Positions 1 through 11,068 of a stretch of DNA of 64,000 bases are shown here, piece after piece. Origin of the DNA: Membranipora membranacea. Taxonomy: Eukaryota > Bryozoa > Gymnolaemata > Cheilostomatida > Membraniporidae. The position numbers and the translations under genes were made by a program. The stretch lies in NCBI GenBank assembly GCA_914767715.1, contig OU612072.1, forward strand, positions 2,482,001 to 2,546,000. Reading direction: 5' to 3'. Position 1 is the stretch's first letter. Every line of letters starts with the position of its first letter. The notes beneath the pieces were generated by a model. It did not search any database. It saw only the letters and a list, made by a program, of their open reading frames with translations, and was not told where the DNA came from.

Positions 1-59
1 CGCCAATCAACCAAAATAAAAAATATTATCATAAAATTAATCCGCCATTTAATCATCCC

Positions 60-520
60 CAAAAAAGAATAGGTAGATGGCAACGATTGGCAAGCCCGCT
101 ATTGACTACACAAGAGTACAGACATACACAGCGCCTCCTTGTACTCGTTAAAATGGAACTTGCTCACACGAATACAAATAAAATACAAATTAGATTCCAC
201 ATTAGGATGCTAGTGGCATACAAATCTTAGAAATGGATTGACTGGCAATCTACAATGCATAGAAAATATACATCAAAGTGACAATGAGCCTATTTTGCAC
301 ATTCTCTTTTGTTTTTTTTTACAAATATTCTGTGTTTTATTGCTCTACATACCAGTCCAAATTTCTCCCACTCCAATAACAATCATGATATCATTATCAG
401 ATTACTAGGAAATTACGTTTTGTCCACATACTTTAAAATTATTGCCATACTGCATTCAGGCAAACAATGGGCGACTTTCGTCAACGCTACGAGGTCGTCA
501 ATTTAGTTCATTGATGATCA
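60..520. repeat. Dispersed repeat, copy 1 (partner at 25380-26060)
   Basis: This stretch is clearly homologous, with point differences and small indels, to 25380-26060. Shared landmarks include AACTTGCTCACACGAAT, AGAAATGGATTG, GAGCCTATTTTGCACATTC and CAAACAATGGGCGACTTTC in the same order. No open reading frame of note and no terminal inverted repeats were seen. The second copy contains an expanded 8-bp satellite that this copy lacks. It is probably an unclassified interspersed repeat. Confidence 0.75.
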
Positions 521-926
521 TGTTGCTTTGAGTGATCCGACTTCAAAAAGGGGGATAGGTTACCTGCTCTATGTCAAACTGACTGAAACAATTATTGTTT
601 AATTGATATTAAAAGATGTGATAGAGTTGTCATGGTTTGATTGCACTTGCTAGCTTTTTAAGTTTTTTTTCTTTTTTTTAACTTTGTTTATTGCCTAATT
701 TCTCATATCAATCCTGTAATAGGTTAATAGAATGGACAGTATGGCACATAAATAAAACAGAATAAACAAAAGGATAGTCTGAGTTGCATTAATGGCATCC
801 TGACAGGCAGCTCTTGCTTGATTTTCTGAGACATTGTGATGGTCTTCTCAAAGAATGCATTGTAGAAGTCACTGTAAATGGGTCTCAGAGCATGTTGATC
901 TCAGATACCTACAGGGATCAACACTA
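521..926. other. Non-coding flank left of the pogo-like element
   Basis: No gene seen. The part around 590-660 resembles 16990-17060 on the other side of the transposon (GTTTGATTGCACTTGCT and neighbouring bases). A motif near 795 (AATGGCATCCTGACAGGCAG) recurs in degenerate form at 15820-15930. The sequence on the two sides of the insertion may therefore be diverged repeats of each other. Confidence 0.4.
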
Positions 927-1378
927 GGGGAGAGCGGGGCAAGTTGGCCTACCGGGGTAGGTTGGACTTTCTAATTTGTAGTAAAAGTTCTTATGTTTTG
1001 GAGTAGTCTGCACATTATATGCTATAACAATGTTATTACATCACTTCCTGCCAAAAGCTGAATTCTTCACATGAAAAGGTAAGATTACAATTTTGAAAAT
1101 CCTAAATTTTAGCCTTGTATGTTGATTTATTGGTTCAAAATTAGGTGAATAATTTTAATACAAATATTCTAGCTACAAGTGTCAAATTTTGCACACTGGA
1201 TGTTCAGTTTGTTTGTCATTATTTGCGGATTAAATCTTGAAGCTAAATGGTTTCAATCAGATGTAAGAGACAATTTTGTAGAAAGTTGAACAGTGGGGCA
1301 GGTTGGGCTTTTTTGACTGGGGCAGGTTGGATTTATGGTCCAACCTGCCCCGGACAATAGCCAACCTGCCCCATCTTA
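927..1378. repeat. Subterminal inverted and direct repeats of the pogo-like element
   Basis: The 12-mer GGGGCAGGTTGG and close variants occur near 937, 954, 1294 and 1320 on the plus strand. The reverse complement CCAACCTGCCCC occurs near 1340 and 1362. The copies at 1320 and 1340 form a hairpin. Further variants occur near 15591 and 15768 at the other end. Such arrays in transposons usually serve as transposase binding sites; that role is inferred here. Confidence 0.7.
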
Positions 1379-1444
1379 ATAGAATTATATTGGTGAGTTA
1401 AATTATATTACTTTGGGTTTTCATATTTGCATTCTAAGTTCATG

Positions 1445-1920
1445 TGTGGGGAATTTCAGTCTTTGACTGCGCTATGTATTATATACTGAAGTTATAATTC
1501 ATGCATTCAAATTCATATGTCTTGCCTTTTATAATAATCATTTGTCCATAACAATAAAAGCCTTGACTGTATTTAAACTTCCTATGAATCATTGGTTTCA
1601 CAAGTGTTACTCTAGCCTGCTCATCGGCACTTCATGTTTGCTTGCGGACGAGACTAAACGCACTGATTATTTTTACTGATTTATACATTAAATCTTTTGT
1701 AACTCTGTTAGTTTTAGTTAGATAGTTAGTACACAATAAAATCATAGTATAGTTGATGAACCACACATTTTTATGCCTGGCTGGTAGCCTTGATTTAAAC
1801 AGACTTTTCGACTGGCAGGTTGCCGTTAGGCTTTACGCGTTAATCCGAACAAGTTGGATATCGGGACTTATTAAAGCCAAGCCCATGCTGGCTATCCTGA
1901 CAAGATAGAATTTCCTGACA
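1445..1920 (+). repeat. Solo LTR with CATG target duplication
   Basis: This 476-bp copy starts TGTGGGGAATTTC and ends CCTGACA. It is nearly identical to the 5' LTR at 2575-3049. It is flanked on both sides by CATG (1441-1444 and 1921-1924), a 4-bp target-site duplication, with no internal retroelement sequence. It is therefore best read as a solo LTR left by recombination between the two LTRs of an element inserted in the 5' untranslated part of the pogo-like transposon. It contains AATAAA-type motifs that could act as LTR polyadenylation signals. Confidence 0.85.
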
Positions 1921-1924
1921 CATG

Positions 1925-2155
1925 ATAAGATTATAATAATTCTAGTGTAAGCCTTGTTATTTTCAAGTCTTAGATCAACACGTTGTAATGTGTTGTAGCG
2001 TACACAATCATGGTTCAAAATTATAAACGCAAGACAGACCGAGGGTCTTCCCAAGAAGATATAGATGAAGCGCTAAAGTTCTGGAGTGAAGGAGCCACTC
2101 TAAGTCAAACTGTCAGCGCTTACAAGATTCCAGCAACAACTCTAAAACAGATTTT
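1925..2155 (+). pseudogene. Partial duplicate of the pogo transposase 5' end
   Basis: This repeats 10984-11206 almost base for base: leader, start codon (2010 here, 11069 there) and the first 46-47 codons. The encoded start MVQNYKRKT and the following Psq-type helix-turn-helix segment are those of the full transposase. After AACTCTAAAAC the sequence switches abruptly to retrotransposon 3' tail. The open frame continuing to 2459 is therefore an accidental fusion and not a protein family. The copy arose by duplication or by joining of two alleles; see the findings. Confidence 0.8.
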
Positions 2156-2574
2156 TGATAAAAAAAAAGGAAACCCAGAAAAGACATGTTGTAAACTAAC
2201 ACTTATTAAAGAGTGGACACATGTCAAAGAAAAAAAAAAACTATATTATTGTATTAATCCGACTTATGCACAGGTATGCTGTACCATTGCATATCTATCA
2301 CTGAGTATACACAGAATACGCTTATCTCAGTCCTTCAGCCGTCATCTACCAGCAGGTGAAACTAGCAGCTCTAACTCCTATATCCGACTCACTAGCTCCT
2401 ACCAACACCGAAATTTCGCCGACCAATCGCTACTCTCGACTCATCTACTGACGAGTTGACAGATATTTTACGTTGAAGTTGACTTTTGCAATTCCCCTAT
2501 TTAACTCTGAGATAAATAATTAATTCATTTTGCTCTAATTTATCAACATTATTAATTTGTATCTGGTGGGAGCA
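2156..2574 (+). mobile_element. Detached 3' tail of a retrotransposon
   Basis: Sequence from the A-rich stretch at about 2157 to 2384 matches 10575-10781, the region after pol in the main retroelement. The remainder, to 2574, runs into the 5' LTR and ends in a purine-rich GGTGGGAGCA, the position expected for a polypurine tract. It is the remnant of an upstream element that shares its 3' LTR (2575-3049) with the next one as the latter's 5' LTR. Confidence 0.7.
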
Positions 2575-3049
2575 TGTGGGGAATTTCAGTCTTTGACTGC
2601 TATATGTATTATATACTGAAGTTATAATTCATGTATTCAAATTCATATGTCTTGCCTTTTATAATAATCATTTGTCCATACCAATTAAAGCCTTGTCTGT
2701 ATTTAAACTTCCTATGAATCATTGGTTTCACAAGTGTTACTCAAGCCTGCTCATCGGCACTTCATGTTTGCTTGCGGACGAGACTAAACGCACTGATTAT
2801 TTTTACTGATTTATACATTAAATCTTTGTAACTCTGTTAGTTTTAGTTAGATAGTTAGTACACAATAAAATCATAGTATTGTTGATAAACCACACATTTT
2901 TATGCCTGGCTGGTAGCCTTGATTTAAACAGACTTTTCGACTGGCAGGTTGCCGTAAGGCTTTTAGCGTTCATCCGAACAAGTTAGATATCGGGACTTAT
3001 TAAAGCCAAGCCCATGCTGGCTATCCTGACAAGATAGAATTTCCCGACA
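2575..3049 (+). repeat. 5' LTR
   Basis: 475 bp, beginning TGTGGGG and ending CCCGACA, so it has the usual TG...CA ends. It is immediately followed by one base and then a tRNA-complementary primer site. It matches the solo LTR at 1445-1920 along its whole length and the partial 3' LTR at 10782-10979. Confidence 0.9.
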
Positions 3050-3050
3050 C

Positions 3051-3068
3051 TGGTGTCAGAAGTGGGAT
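3051..3068 (+). promoter_or_regulatory. Primer binding site, probably tRNA-Leu
   Basis: TGGTGTCAGAAGTGGGAT lies one base after the LTR. Its complement, ending in TGACA plus CCA, matches the 3' end expected for an animal tRNA-Leu. Known Ty3/Gypsy relatives use tRNA-Leu primers; the exact isoacceptor is inferred. Confidence 0.8.
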
Positions 3069-3414
3069 GGATGCGTAAAGCAGGTAATTTGGAAATTTAG
3101 TGAAAAGTCTTTTCTTGGTCTAAGAATGTCATTGCGCTCACAGCTCTACTAAACTGTAGACTAGAGAACTTCTGTAGTGACCAGACCAGAGAAAATAATT
3201 ATTTCAAGAAATGTTTGGGCACATATATTTTTTTCTTAGTCTATTAATATTATACAAGCTCTAACATCGCTACTAAAATAGTAGACCGCAAGGAGGTATA
3301 TCAACATTTCAAATTATCAATAATATACAAGCTCTAACAGCGCTACTAAAATAGTAGACGACGAAGAGGTATATCAATGTTGCAAATTATCAATACTACA
3401 TACAAGAAAAAATT

Positions 3415-5212
3415 ATGGCAAACAGAGGTAATGCTGCCAGGCAACAGCCGGCTGATGAAGCAGACCGTCTAGCACAGCTGTGGGCAACCTGCGGCCTTTT
3501 TGCCAGTGCGGCCTAATGGGTAATATTTTGCGGCCTAATTGTGGCCTTATGCCTGTAAAACTTTTTAAACATTAATTTTGATTTCCCTTTTTTTATGTGG
3601 AGAACCATGTATGCATAGCGCTCTGAAAGCTCAAAATATTTCTAAATAGTGGGCGTGGCCATTCTGTATTATGCATGTAGCTTAGCTTCCCAGCCATTCT
3701 TACTACTTTATCAAGTTGTTGTCCTTTTGAAATAACACAAAACAGTGACCTTTGGATGTTAAAATTACAAGTTTCTCTAACATTATAGTAATTTTTTTTT
3801 ACAAAACAGTCTCTGTGGGCAAAAATTCCCTTTGTGACAAGTGCTCCTGCATTATGGCTGAAATGTTCCATATTGAATTCTTCATTTCACAATCATTTGC
3901 GAAAATTTTCCTCCTTTGAGAGGGCAGGAGCTGTGAGGTGAAAATACTTCCTTCTCCATCAAAACAGTCCTGTATGACCTTTTTTTTACACTTTAACCCC
4001 TGGAAGGGCGCTACAGCACCCCTCCCGCACCCACCCTCCTCTTTGTCTTACACATGAAACATGGGGATACAGACATGTACACAATCAAATCATGAGGTAA
4101 AATGACATCACAAAACTCAAAAAGATTAGATAAACCATTATTTCTGCTGAGTTGATGGTTTTTGCAACATACTGCAGTTTTTAGACATAAATCTGTTTTA
4201 GTTTTTACACAAGTGGAAATGCCAAAATTGCTACTCCAGTTCCAATTTTATCCCTGAAAAATATGAGTCGGCCTTTTGAGTTGATCTGGCGTAAAATGTG
4301 GCCTTTTTCAAGAAAAGGTTGCCCACCCATGGTCTAGCAAATGCCATACAAAATGCGTTCAGGCAGATGAATGGTGGGTGTGACCACTTTAAACCGCCAA
4401 AGTATGATGGATATGAAGATATTGAATTATTCATTCAAAAATTCAATGATGTGGCCCAAGCCAATAACTGGAATCCCCAGGCAGCCCATCTAAATATCAG
4501 ATTATGTATTGAGAAACAAGCTCAAGAATGTGCTAAAGGAGATAACATTGAAGCGATTTTTGTTAACCTGAGAGCCAGGTTTGGTCTGACACAGAGACAA
4601 GCACGTGACAAATTGTCCACTGTAAGAAAAGAACAAGGTCAAAAGTTTCACTCACTAGGAGTAGAAGTTCTAAAATTAGTAAGAATTGCATATCCAAACA
4701 TGGGCGCTGCTCATCAAGAAGATATCGCCATAGAAAATGTACGCAGGTGCATAGAAAATCGTCAGTTATTGAGACATCTAATGACAATAGAACTCAACAC
4801 TGTAGCCGAAATATGTCGGGCTTCAGATGATTATGTTCAGGCTGGCTCCAACCTCAGACAAAGGCCGCAAATAAATGTCACAAGCTATTCAGAAAATTCT
4901 GACTCTGAAAATGAAGATGATTTTGACTGTAATGCTGTAGGTATGCACTCAACACGTAGAGATTATCAAAATAGACCCAAAGCTAAAATCACTGAGAGTA
5001 CCAGTAGTGAAACAGCTAAACAAACAGAAATCCTGAAAATAATGGAGATAATGGATAAAAATACAAATTCTATAGAAAAGTTGGCCGGATTAAACGCCAG
5101 TGTACAAAATACTAGGCAGAGAAAACGAGCATGCTATACATGTGGCTCAGAAAGTCATATGGCTAGGGAATGTCCTAATAAAAATCAGGGAAACACCACA
5201 GGTTCTCAGTAA
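3415..5212 (+). pseudogene. Retrotransposon gag, interrupted by a hAT MITE
   Basis: The start is ATG at 3415 with 20 codons up to 3474. A MITE occupies 3475-4331, its 8-bp target duplication follows (4332-4339), and the frame resumes at 4340. The two parts are in the same frame, so insertion was the disabling event. The downstream part encodes a helical capsid-like region, an acidic Ser/Asp/Glu stretch and, near the end (about 5131-5175), a CCHC zinc knuckle with Cys-Cys-His-Cys spacing CX2CX4HX4C that binds RNA. Gag would package the element RNA in virus-like particles. The apparent start at 4298 lies inside the MITE and is not genuine. Confidence 0.85.
3475..4331. mobile_element. hAT-type MITE, copy 1 (857 bp)
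   Basis: The element is bounded by the 8-bp target duplication GTCTAGCA (3467-3474 and 4332-4339). Its ends read CAGCTGTGGGCAACCTGCGG on the left and, on the other strand, CATGGGTGGGCAACCTTTTC on the right, sharing CA and GTGGGCAACCT. TIRs starting CA with 8-bp duplications are typical of hAT elements. No transposase is encoded, so it is non-autonomous. A related 1,069-bp copy lies at 45997-47065. Confidence 0.88.
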
Positions 5213-5265
5213 ACTCACCAGCTACTGATGAACCTAACCTTTCACAAGAAAAGGCTGGTGTAAAT

Positions 5266-8200
5266 ATGTCTAATTTGGGCAACCATCAAAAAGGTGACAA
5301 AAATCCTAGTGCTGAGCATGGAAATCAAACCCTATTGAACACTGCGGAAAGTGAATGTGATCAGGCTTCGAAGGCTGATCCAAGCAGTAAACTTGGGAAA
5401 ATATCCGACCAGTCTAGTGTGTCTAAAAATGTTGAGGTTGGCTCAATATGTAGACAGAGGGACATCACCAGCCAAGTAGAAAGAGATAGAAAAACAGAAT
5501 CAATAATACCTGAGGAAAAACTCTGTGAAAATAACGATGGAAGAAATGACAATGAGGATGTCAGCTGTAATGAATTGTGTCATTATGAGTCAAATTCATG
5601 TTATTATCTGCCAGGCAAAGCTGGTGGAAAGAGAGTACTGTATTTACTTGATTCTGGGTGTTCTAAATCTGTACTATCAAGGCATGTGTATGATAGACTC
5701 CCAGAATCACTCAGATCTGAAATTGAGCCTCTGGAAAAATCCGGAGTAATGGCAGATGGGTCAAAACTACCCCTCCTAGGAAAGATAAAGCTGCATTGTT
5801 CAGTGCGAGGAGAAAAATTTGATGAGGAGTTTATTGTGAGTAGAATTACTCATGATGCTATACTTGGAATGTCATTCTTCAAAGCAAGCGGGTGTACGCT
5901 AAACTTCAAGAAAGCTTCGCTGTATATCAATAATAAAAGTCTGTCATGTGTTGACAGATTAGGGGATTTGCTTGTAAGCAATGTCCAAGTAATATGTGAT
6001 ACAATAATCCCCGCAAGATCTGAGATGGCTATTCAAGCAAAGTTATGTAATAATACCAGTGGCATATGTGGTATAACAGGAACTAAAATGAATCACAAAA
6101 TGCCAGAAAATATTTTGGTGGCATCAACACTGTGTGAGCCAGATGGGCTGAATAGAATTTTAATACACTGCTGCAATATCTTAGAGGATGAAATCATCGT
6201 GAGAGCCGGAACTGTTTATGCTGATTTCATATCACTATCAAAGGATGATCAGCTTATGAACACCAAAACAGGCCATATCATGAAGCCACAAAATACAATG
6301 GGAGAAGAAGTTAATCCAGTAAACATGGCAGATTTTTTGAGTCAAAATGAAAATATTGAAGGGCAAAGTGAGTGTATACCTTCAAAGCTGAGTGACCATT
6401 ATGACAGCATGGTGCCAAACCACATGAAAGAGCTTTGTAGGAAAACAACTCATGAGATGAAATCAGCTGATCACAAAGGAGCAATAGTGAATTTATTGAC
6501 AAAATACTCGGATGTTTTCAGTCAAGGTGATACAGATATTATTGGTCAAACAAAGTTGGTTGAACATTCCATTCCATACTTGCCAAGTCTCCCGATTTAG
6601 GCGTGACACTCCAGATTTTTACACCCACCTCCCACTTTTTGTAAATCTCACTATTTCCTCCAGATTTTAGAGAAAACAGTCCAATCGCAATTTTTTGATA
6701 GTTATCCAAGCACATGTTGTTGTTGACTAGTTACTGTTAAGGTCTTTGCACACAAAATTGAAAGAATTATCAAATTAAATAATCCTAACAAATTTACCTG
6801 TTTTGTTAAGATTCAGCCTATTATTGTAAATGACCAATAGCATCCTCTCATAACTCACAACACTGACTGTCATTGGTCACAATATAAAGTAGCTAGTCAA
6901 GTGTATACCTATAGTTTTCATTTCCTTTCAGATCACACATTTTTTAGTATTAATTTTGTACTGTCTACTCTAGTTAATTTAAGTGAAGGGAAATAGAAAC
7001 CTAACAATTCCAAAGGTAGGTCCACTACAATTTAACAAAGCTTGGACCAAAGACTTTGAAACATATTTGATGTTAGTCAAACAGGAATATAGTACCTTTT
7101 CTGGATTCTCACTGTCTGTGACTGATCTTGATGATGCATGGGCACTTGTAGCAATGGACACCTGGGACTTACATGCCTTTACTTTGCCAATGGGGTGTTT
7201 GATACTTGACATTGACAATGTAAAGGTATGTATGTAAGAGTCCCAGGGGCGCATGGATTGATTGTAATTGTTTAAAGTGTATTTCACCTCAGTTTTATAA
7301 CATATGAAAATTTCATACAAACTGATAAATCACTAGTACAAACATGAAATTATTTGGGGTCAAATATACCTTTTTAGCCCTTCCTAGTGGCTGGAAACGC
7401 TCTCAGAGCTTCTGCAGACGGGGCTCCGCCCCGTAGCCCGTTGGGGGGCTCACACCGCCCCCCAAACCCCCAGGTGGGTGACTCGGGTGCTTCGCACCCT
7501 CGAAGCACCACGTTGTGGTGCAGTATCGCCGTAAAGTGAAATCTCCCTATTTTGTATTTAGATTACTTGGCAAGTATGTTCCATTCCAGTTTTAGAGGAC
7601 ACTAAACCAATAAAACACCTCCCTAGGAGGCTGGGACCAGAAAAGGAAAAACAAGTTGAAAAACAAGTAAACAAGTTACTTGAGCAAGTACTGATTTACC
7701 CCGGTGAAGGGGCGTGGTCGCTCCCTGTCGTCCTGGTAAGGAAAAAGACATTGAAACCAGATGACGCCCCAGAGTGGCGCTTCTGTATAGACTACCGTAA
7801 ATTGAATAGTGTTACAAAAAAGGATGTTTACCCAATACCTCGAATCGATGAGAGTTTGGATTCATTAGCAGGTAGTGAATATTTTAGCACTCTTGATATG
7901 TGCTCCTCATATTGGCAGGTCTCGTTAGACAAAGATGCTCAAGAAAAGTCAGCATTCATAACGCGAAGCGGTCTGTGGAATTGGAAGGTTCTTCCTTTCG
8001 GGCTAACGAATGCCCCTGCATGTTTTGAACGCCTTATAGAAAAAGTGCTCCGGGGCTTGCATTGGAAGTCTTTACTCATATATCTTGATGATGTAATAAT
8101 ATTCAGTGACACATTCTCTAATCACATGAGTCGGTTAGAAGAAGTCTTTCAGCGATTCCGTGAAGCCAATCTGAAACTCAAACCATCCAAGTGTGTACTC

Positions 8201-10429
8201 CTCAGTGATAGTGTGAAATATCTGGGTCACATTGTAAGCAAGGATGGAGTATCCACAGATCCTGAAAAGGTAGAAAAAGTTCAGAATTGGCCAGTGCCAG
8301 AATGTAAAACAGCCTTGAAATCATTTCATGGCTTGATAAATTACTACAGAAAGTATGTAGAGGATTATGCTAAAGTATGTAGACCATTGAACAGGCTAAT
8401 GAGTGGAAAAATCCCATTTATATGGGATACTGAATGTCAAGAGGCATTTGAGCTACTCAAACTGTTGCTCACCACAGCACCAATACTAGGTTATCCAATA
8501 CCAGGTCTTGAGTACATTTTAGACACAGATGCTAGCAACACAGCTACTGGCGCAGTACTCTCACAAATGCAGGATGGGCATGAGAGAGTTATAGCCTATT
8601 ATTCTAAAAGCCTGTCACCACAAGAGGTCAATTACTGTGTGACGAGAAAAGAGCTTCTTGCTGTTATCAAAGCTATTAAGCATTTTCGGCCCTATTTGAT
8701 AGGTACCAAGTTTCGACTAAGGACAGATCATGCATCATTGATTTGGTTGTACAAAAGAAATGAACCATCCGACCAGGTCGCGAGATGGTTAGAGAGCATG
8801 GCTGAGTTTGATTTTGAGTTAGAACATAGGCCTGGTACGAAGCATGGAAATGCTGATGGGCTGAGCAGAATCAAATGTGAAAACTGTAAACAATGTAACC
8901 GACTAGAGAAAAGAGATGGCGGCCCGTCCCATAGTGACATAGCTGCTACCACACAAGACAGATTGATGACAGAAATCAATCGACCATTATCAAGTGATAT
9001 CACTGAAAGACCAATAGTATGTGGTGCTCAGACTACTGATCTAGCATGTTTACAACAACAAAAACCAAGTGACCTAGAAAAGGTCTATCAATGTGTAAAA
9101 TGCCAAGTAATACTAAATGAAGACGAGCTCCGCATGGGGAGCCCCGAACTGAAAAGATGGAGCGATTTGAAACCATGTATGAGATTGAGAAATGATGGTA
9201 TCCTTGAAGTAAGGCTTACCTTCAACGACAAAGAGATATGGGTGGTAGCTTGTCCTCAATTGGCAAGAGAAGCCGTCATATGGGAAACCCACTCAATGAT
9301 ACATTCAGGTGTACGTAAAACCACGGCCCGACTTAGATTGTCATGGTAATGGCCAGGTATGACATTCGACATCAAGCGAGCTGTGTTGTCATGTGAAGTG
9401 TGTCAAGCTGCAAAAACAAGCAAAACAAAGTCAACTGGAAATTGAATAAGGCTCTATGCAGGAAGGCCCTGGCAACACATAGCCATTGACCTAGTAGGAC
9501 CACTTTCAGAAACAAATAGAAGAAATAGATGGATAGATAGCAGAGTATTTAGCTACCTAGGCTTACCAGAAACTATAGGCAGTGATCAGGGGGCTCAGTT
9601 TCAATCAGAGCTAATGGAAGAGTTGTGTGAATTATGGCGTGTAGATAAGCGCCGTACAACACCATTCCACCCATCAGGAAATGGAGTGTGTGAAAGAGGA
9701 AATCATACACTAGGTAATAGCTTACGTGCTCTGTTGCTCAATCAATGTGCCCATGAGGATGATTGGGATATGCTACTACCACAAATAATGAGAGCCATCA
9801 GGGCTACTCCACACACAGCTACAAAAGAGACACCAAACTACATGTTACTGGGTCGCCAGCTAAGGTTACCTGATAGCCTGGTTTACCCAGTACCACCAGA
9901 TAAGCCAAAACCGGTGCAAAAGTATGTTGTGGATATCGAGGATAGATTGAGGGCTGCACATGATGCTCTACGTAAAGATCAGCATAACATTGTTCAGAAT
10001 GATTTCCAAGAACCACCATTATACAAAGTAGGGGATCAGGTATTACTTCAGTCCAAGAGAAAAAGAAAGGGCAGAAGTACCAAGCCACAGCCAAAATTCT
10101 GTCGGCCTTATCTGATAACCAAAACATGAAATAATCATACTTACCAAATAGAAAAGAATGGACAGGTGTCAGTGCAGCATGAATCCAGGCTCAAGCCATA
10201 CAGAAGATCCCAGCATGCATCTGATCAAGCTCCTGCTGTTCTAGAGCCAATTAGAAGACCCAACATGAAGGGGGCCATTGACAAACCTCAGAAAATTAGT
10301 AGTGAGGCAATAAGTTCTCAGGCTATTAATGATAATACAGGAGCGGACAACCCTCAATTAGGCAATCAAATGGAGTCTAATTCTGGCTCTAAGATAGAGG
10401 TTACACCGAAACCAACTAACACAGGTTAA
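5266..10429 (+). pseudogene. Retrotransposon pol: protease, RT, RNase H, integrase
   Basis: An ATG at 5266 opens a frame different from gag. Landmarks in order are an aspartic protease DSG motif (about 5650), reverse transcriptase with the YLDD active site (about 8080-8091), RNase H with a TDAS motif (about 8525), and integrase with catalytic Asp (about 9488), Asp (about 9583) and Glu (about 9691). Breaks: a 1,004-bp transposon at 6575-7578; TAA at 9347-9349; TGA at about 9442; a missing stretch near 9530, where the first and second catalytic Asp are much closer than in intact integrases; and TGA at 10127-10129. The frame on both sides of the transposon is the same. The C-terminal part runs to a stop at 10427-10429. 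Confidence 0.9.
6575..7578. mobile_element. 1,004-bp TIR element inserted in pol
   Basis: Perfect 14-bp terminal inverted repeats, CATACTTGCCAAGT at 6575 and its complement ending at 7578, are flanked by the 8-bp direct repeat TTCCATTC (6567-6574 and 7579-7586). Removing the element plus one repeat leaves the pol frame intact, which confirms the boundaries. It holds an 84-codon open frame (6983-7237) that I cannot identify and a cluster of GC-rich hairpins at about 7410-7530. An 8-bp duplication fits hAT, P or Merlin-type elements; the superfamily is unassigned. Confidence 0.88.
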
Positions 10430-10564
10430 CCTGCCCCAATAGGGGATTATGACAAATTCACCAAACAAGATACCCAGCCACCTAGTCCTACGAGAACTGG
10501 AAGGTTGAGGAAACTATATATTAGGCTACACATCATTATCATACGTAGATAGTTATTAACCTGT

Positions 10565-10781
10565 AGTGATCCTTGATAAAAAAAAAAGGAAACCCTGAAA
10601 AGACATGTTGTAAACTAATACTTATAAAAGCGTGGACACATGTCAAAGACAAAAAAATACTATATTATTGTATTAATCCGACTTATGCACAGGTATGCTG
10701 TACCATTGCATATCTATCACTGAATATACACAGAATACGCTTATCTCAGTCCTTCAGCCGTCATCTACCAGCAGGTGAAAC
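10565..10781 (+). mobile_element. Retrotransposon 3' tail, deleted into the LTR
   Basis: This matches 2157-2384. At 10781 it jumps, across a short shared TAG, from the tail into the LTR at the point corresponding to about 2852 in the 5' LTR. About 465 bp of tail and LTR start are missing. The pattern suggests a microhomology-mediated deletion. Bases 10430-10564 between pol and this tail show no feature. Confidence 0.75.
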
Positions 10782-10979
10782 TAGTTAGTACACAATAAAA
10801 TCATAGTATAGTTGATAAACCACACATTTTTATGCCTGGCTGGTAGCCTTGATTTAAACAGACTTTTCGACTGGCAGGTTGCCGTTAGGCTTTACACGTT
10901 CATCCGAACAAGTTGGATATCGGGACTTATTAAAGCCAAGCCCATGCTGGCTATCCTGACAAGATAGAATTTCCCGACA
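10782..10979 (+). repeat. Truncated 3' LTR
   Basis: This is the last 198 bp of the LTR, ending CCCGACA, followed at 10980 by CATG as after the solo LTR. The first 277 bp or so are missing, including the TG end and presumably the LTR promoter. Confidence 0.88.
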
Positions 10980-11068
10980 CATGATTAGATTATAATAATT
11001 CTAGTGTAAGCCTTGTTATTTTCTAGTCTTAGATCAACACGTTGTAATGTGTTGTAGCGTACACAATC

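Larger units (their letters stand above)
2575..10979 (+). mobile_element. Ty3/Gypsy-type LTR retrotransposon, decayed
   Basis: Order of parts: LTR (2575-3049), primer binding site (3051-3068), gag (3415-5212), pol with protease, reverse transcriptase, RNase H and integrase (5266-10429), 3' tail, and a truncated LTR (10782-10979). The RT-RNase H-integrase order is that of Ty3/Gypsy elements. No envelope-like gene is visible. The copy cannot be active: gag and pol are each interrupted by another transposon, the integrase region has nonsense codons and an internal deletion, and the 3' LTR has lost its 5' 277 bp or so. The right flank begins CATG, matching the duplication around the solo LTR at 1445-1920. 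Confidence 0.9.

Noticed and set aside
2010-2459. 149-codon open frame starting with a transposase helix-turn-helix
   Set aside because: Only the first 47 codons are transposase; the rest is retrotransposon tail read in an arbitrary frame after a rearrangement.
4231-4434. Gag start at 4298 and the minus-strand frame at 4231-4434
   Set aside because: Both depend on MITE sequence. The true gag start is at 3415, upstream of the insertion.
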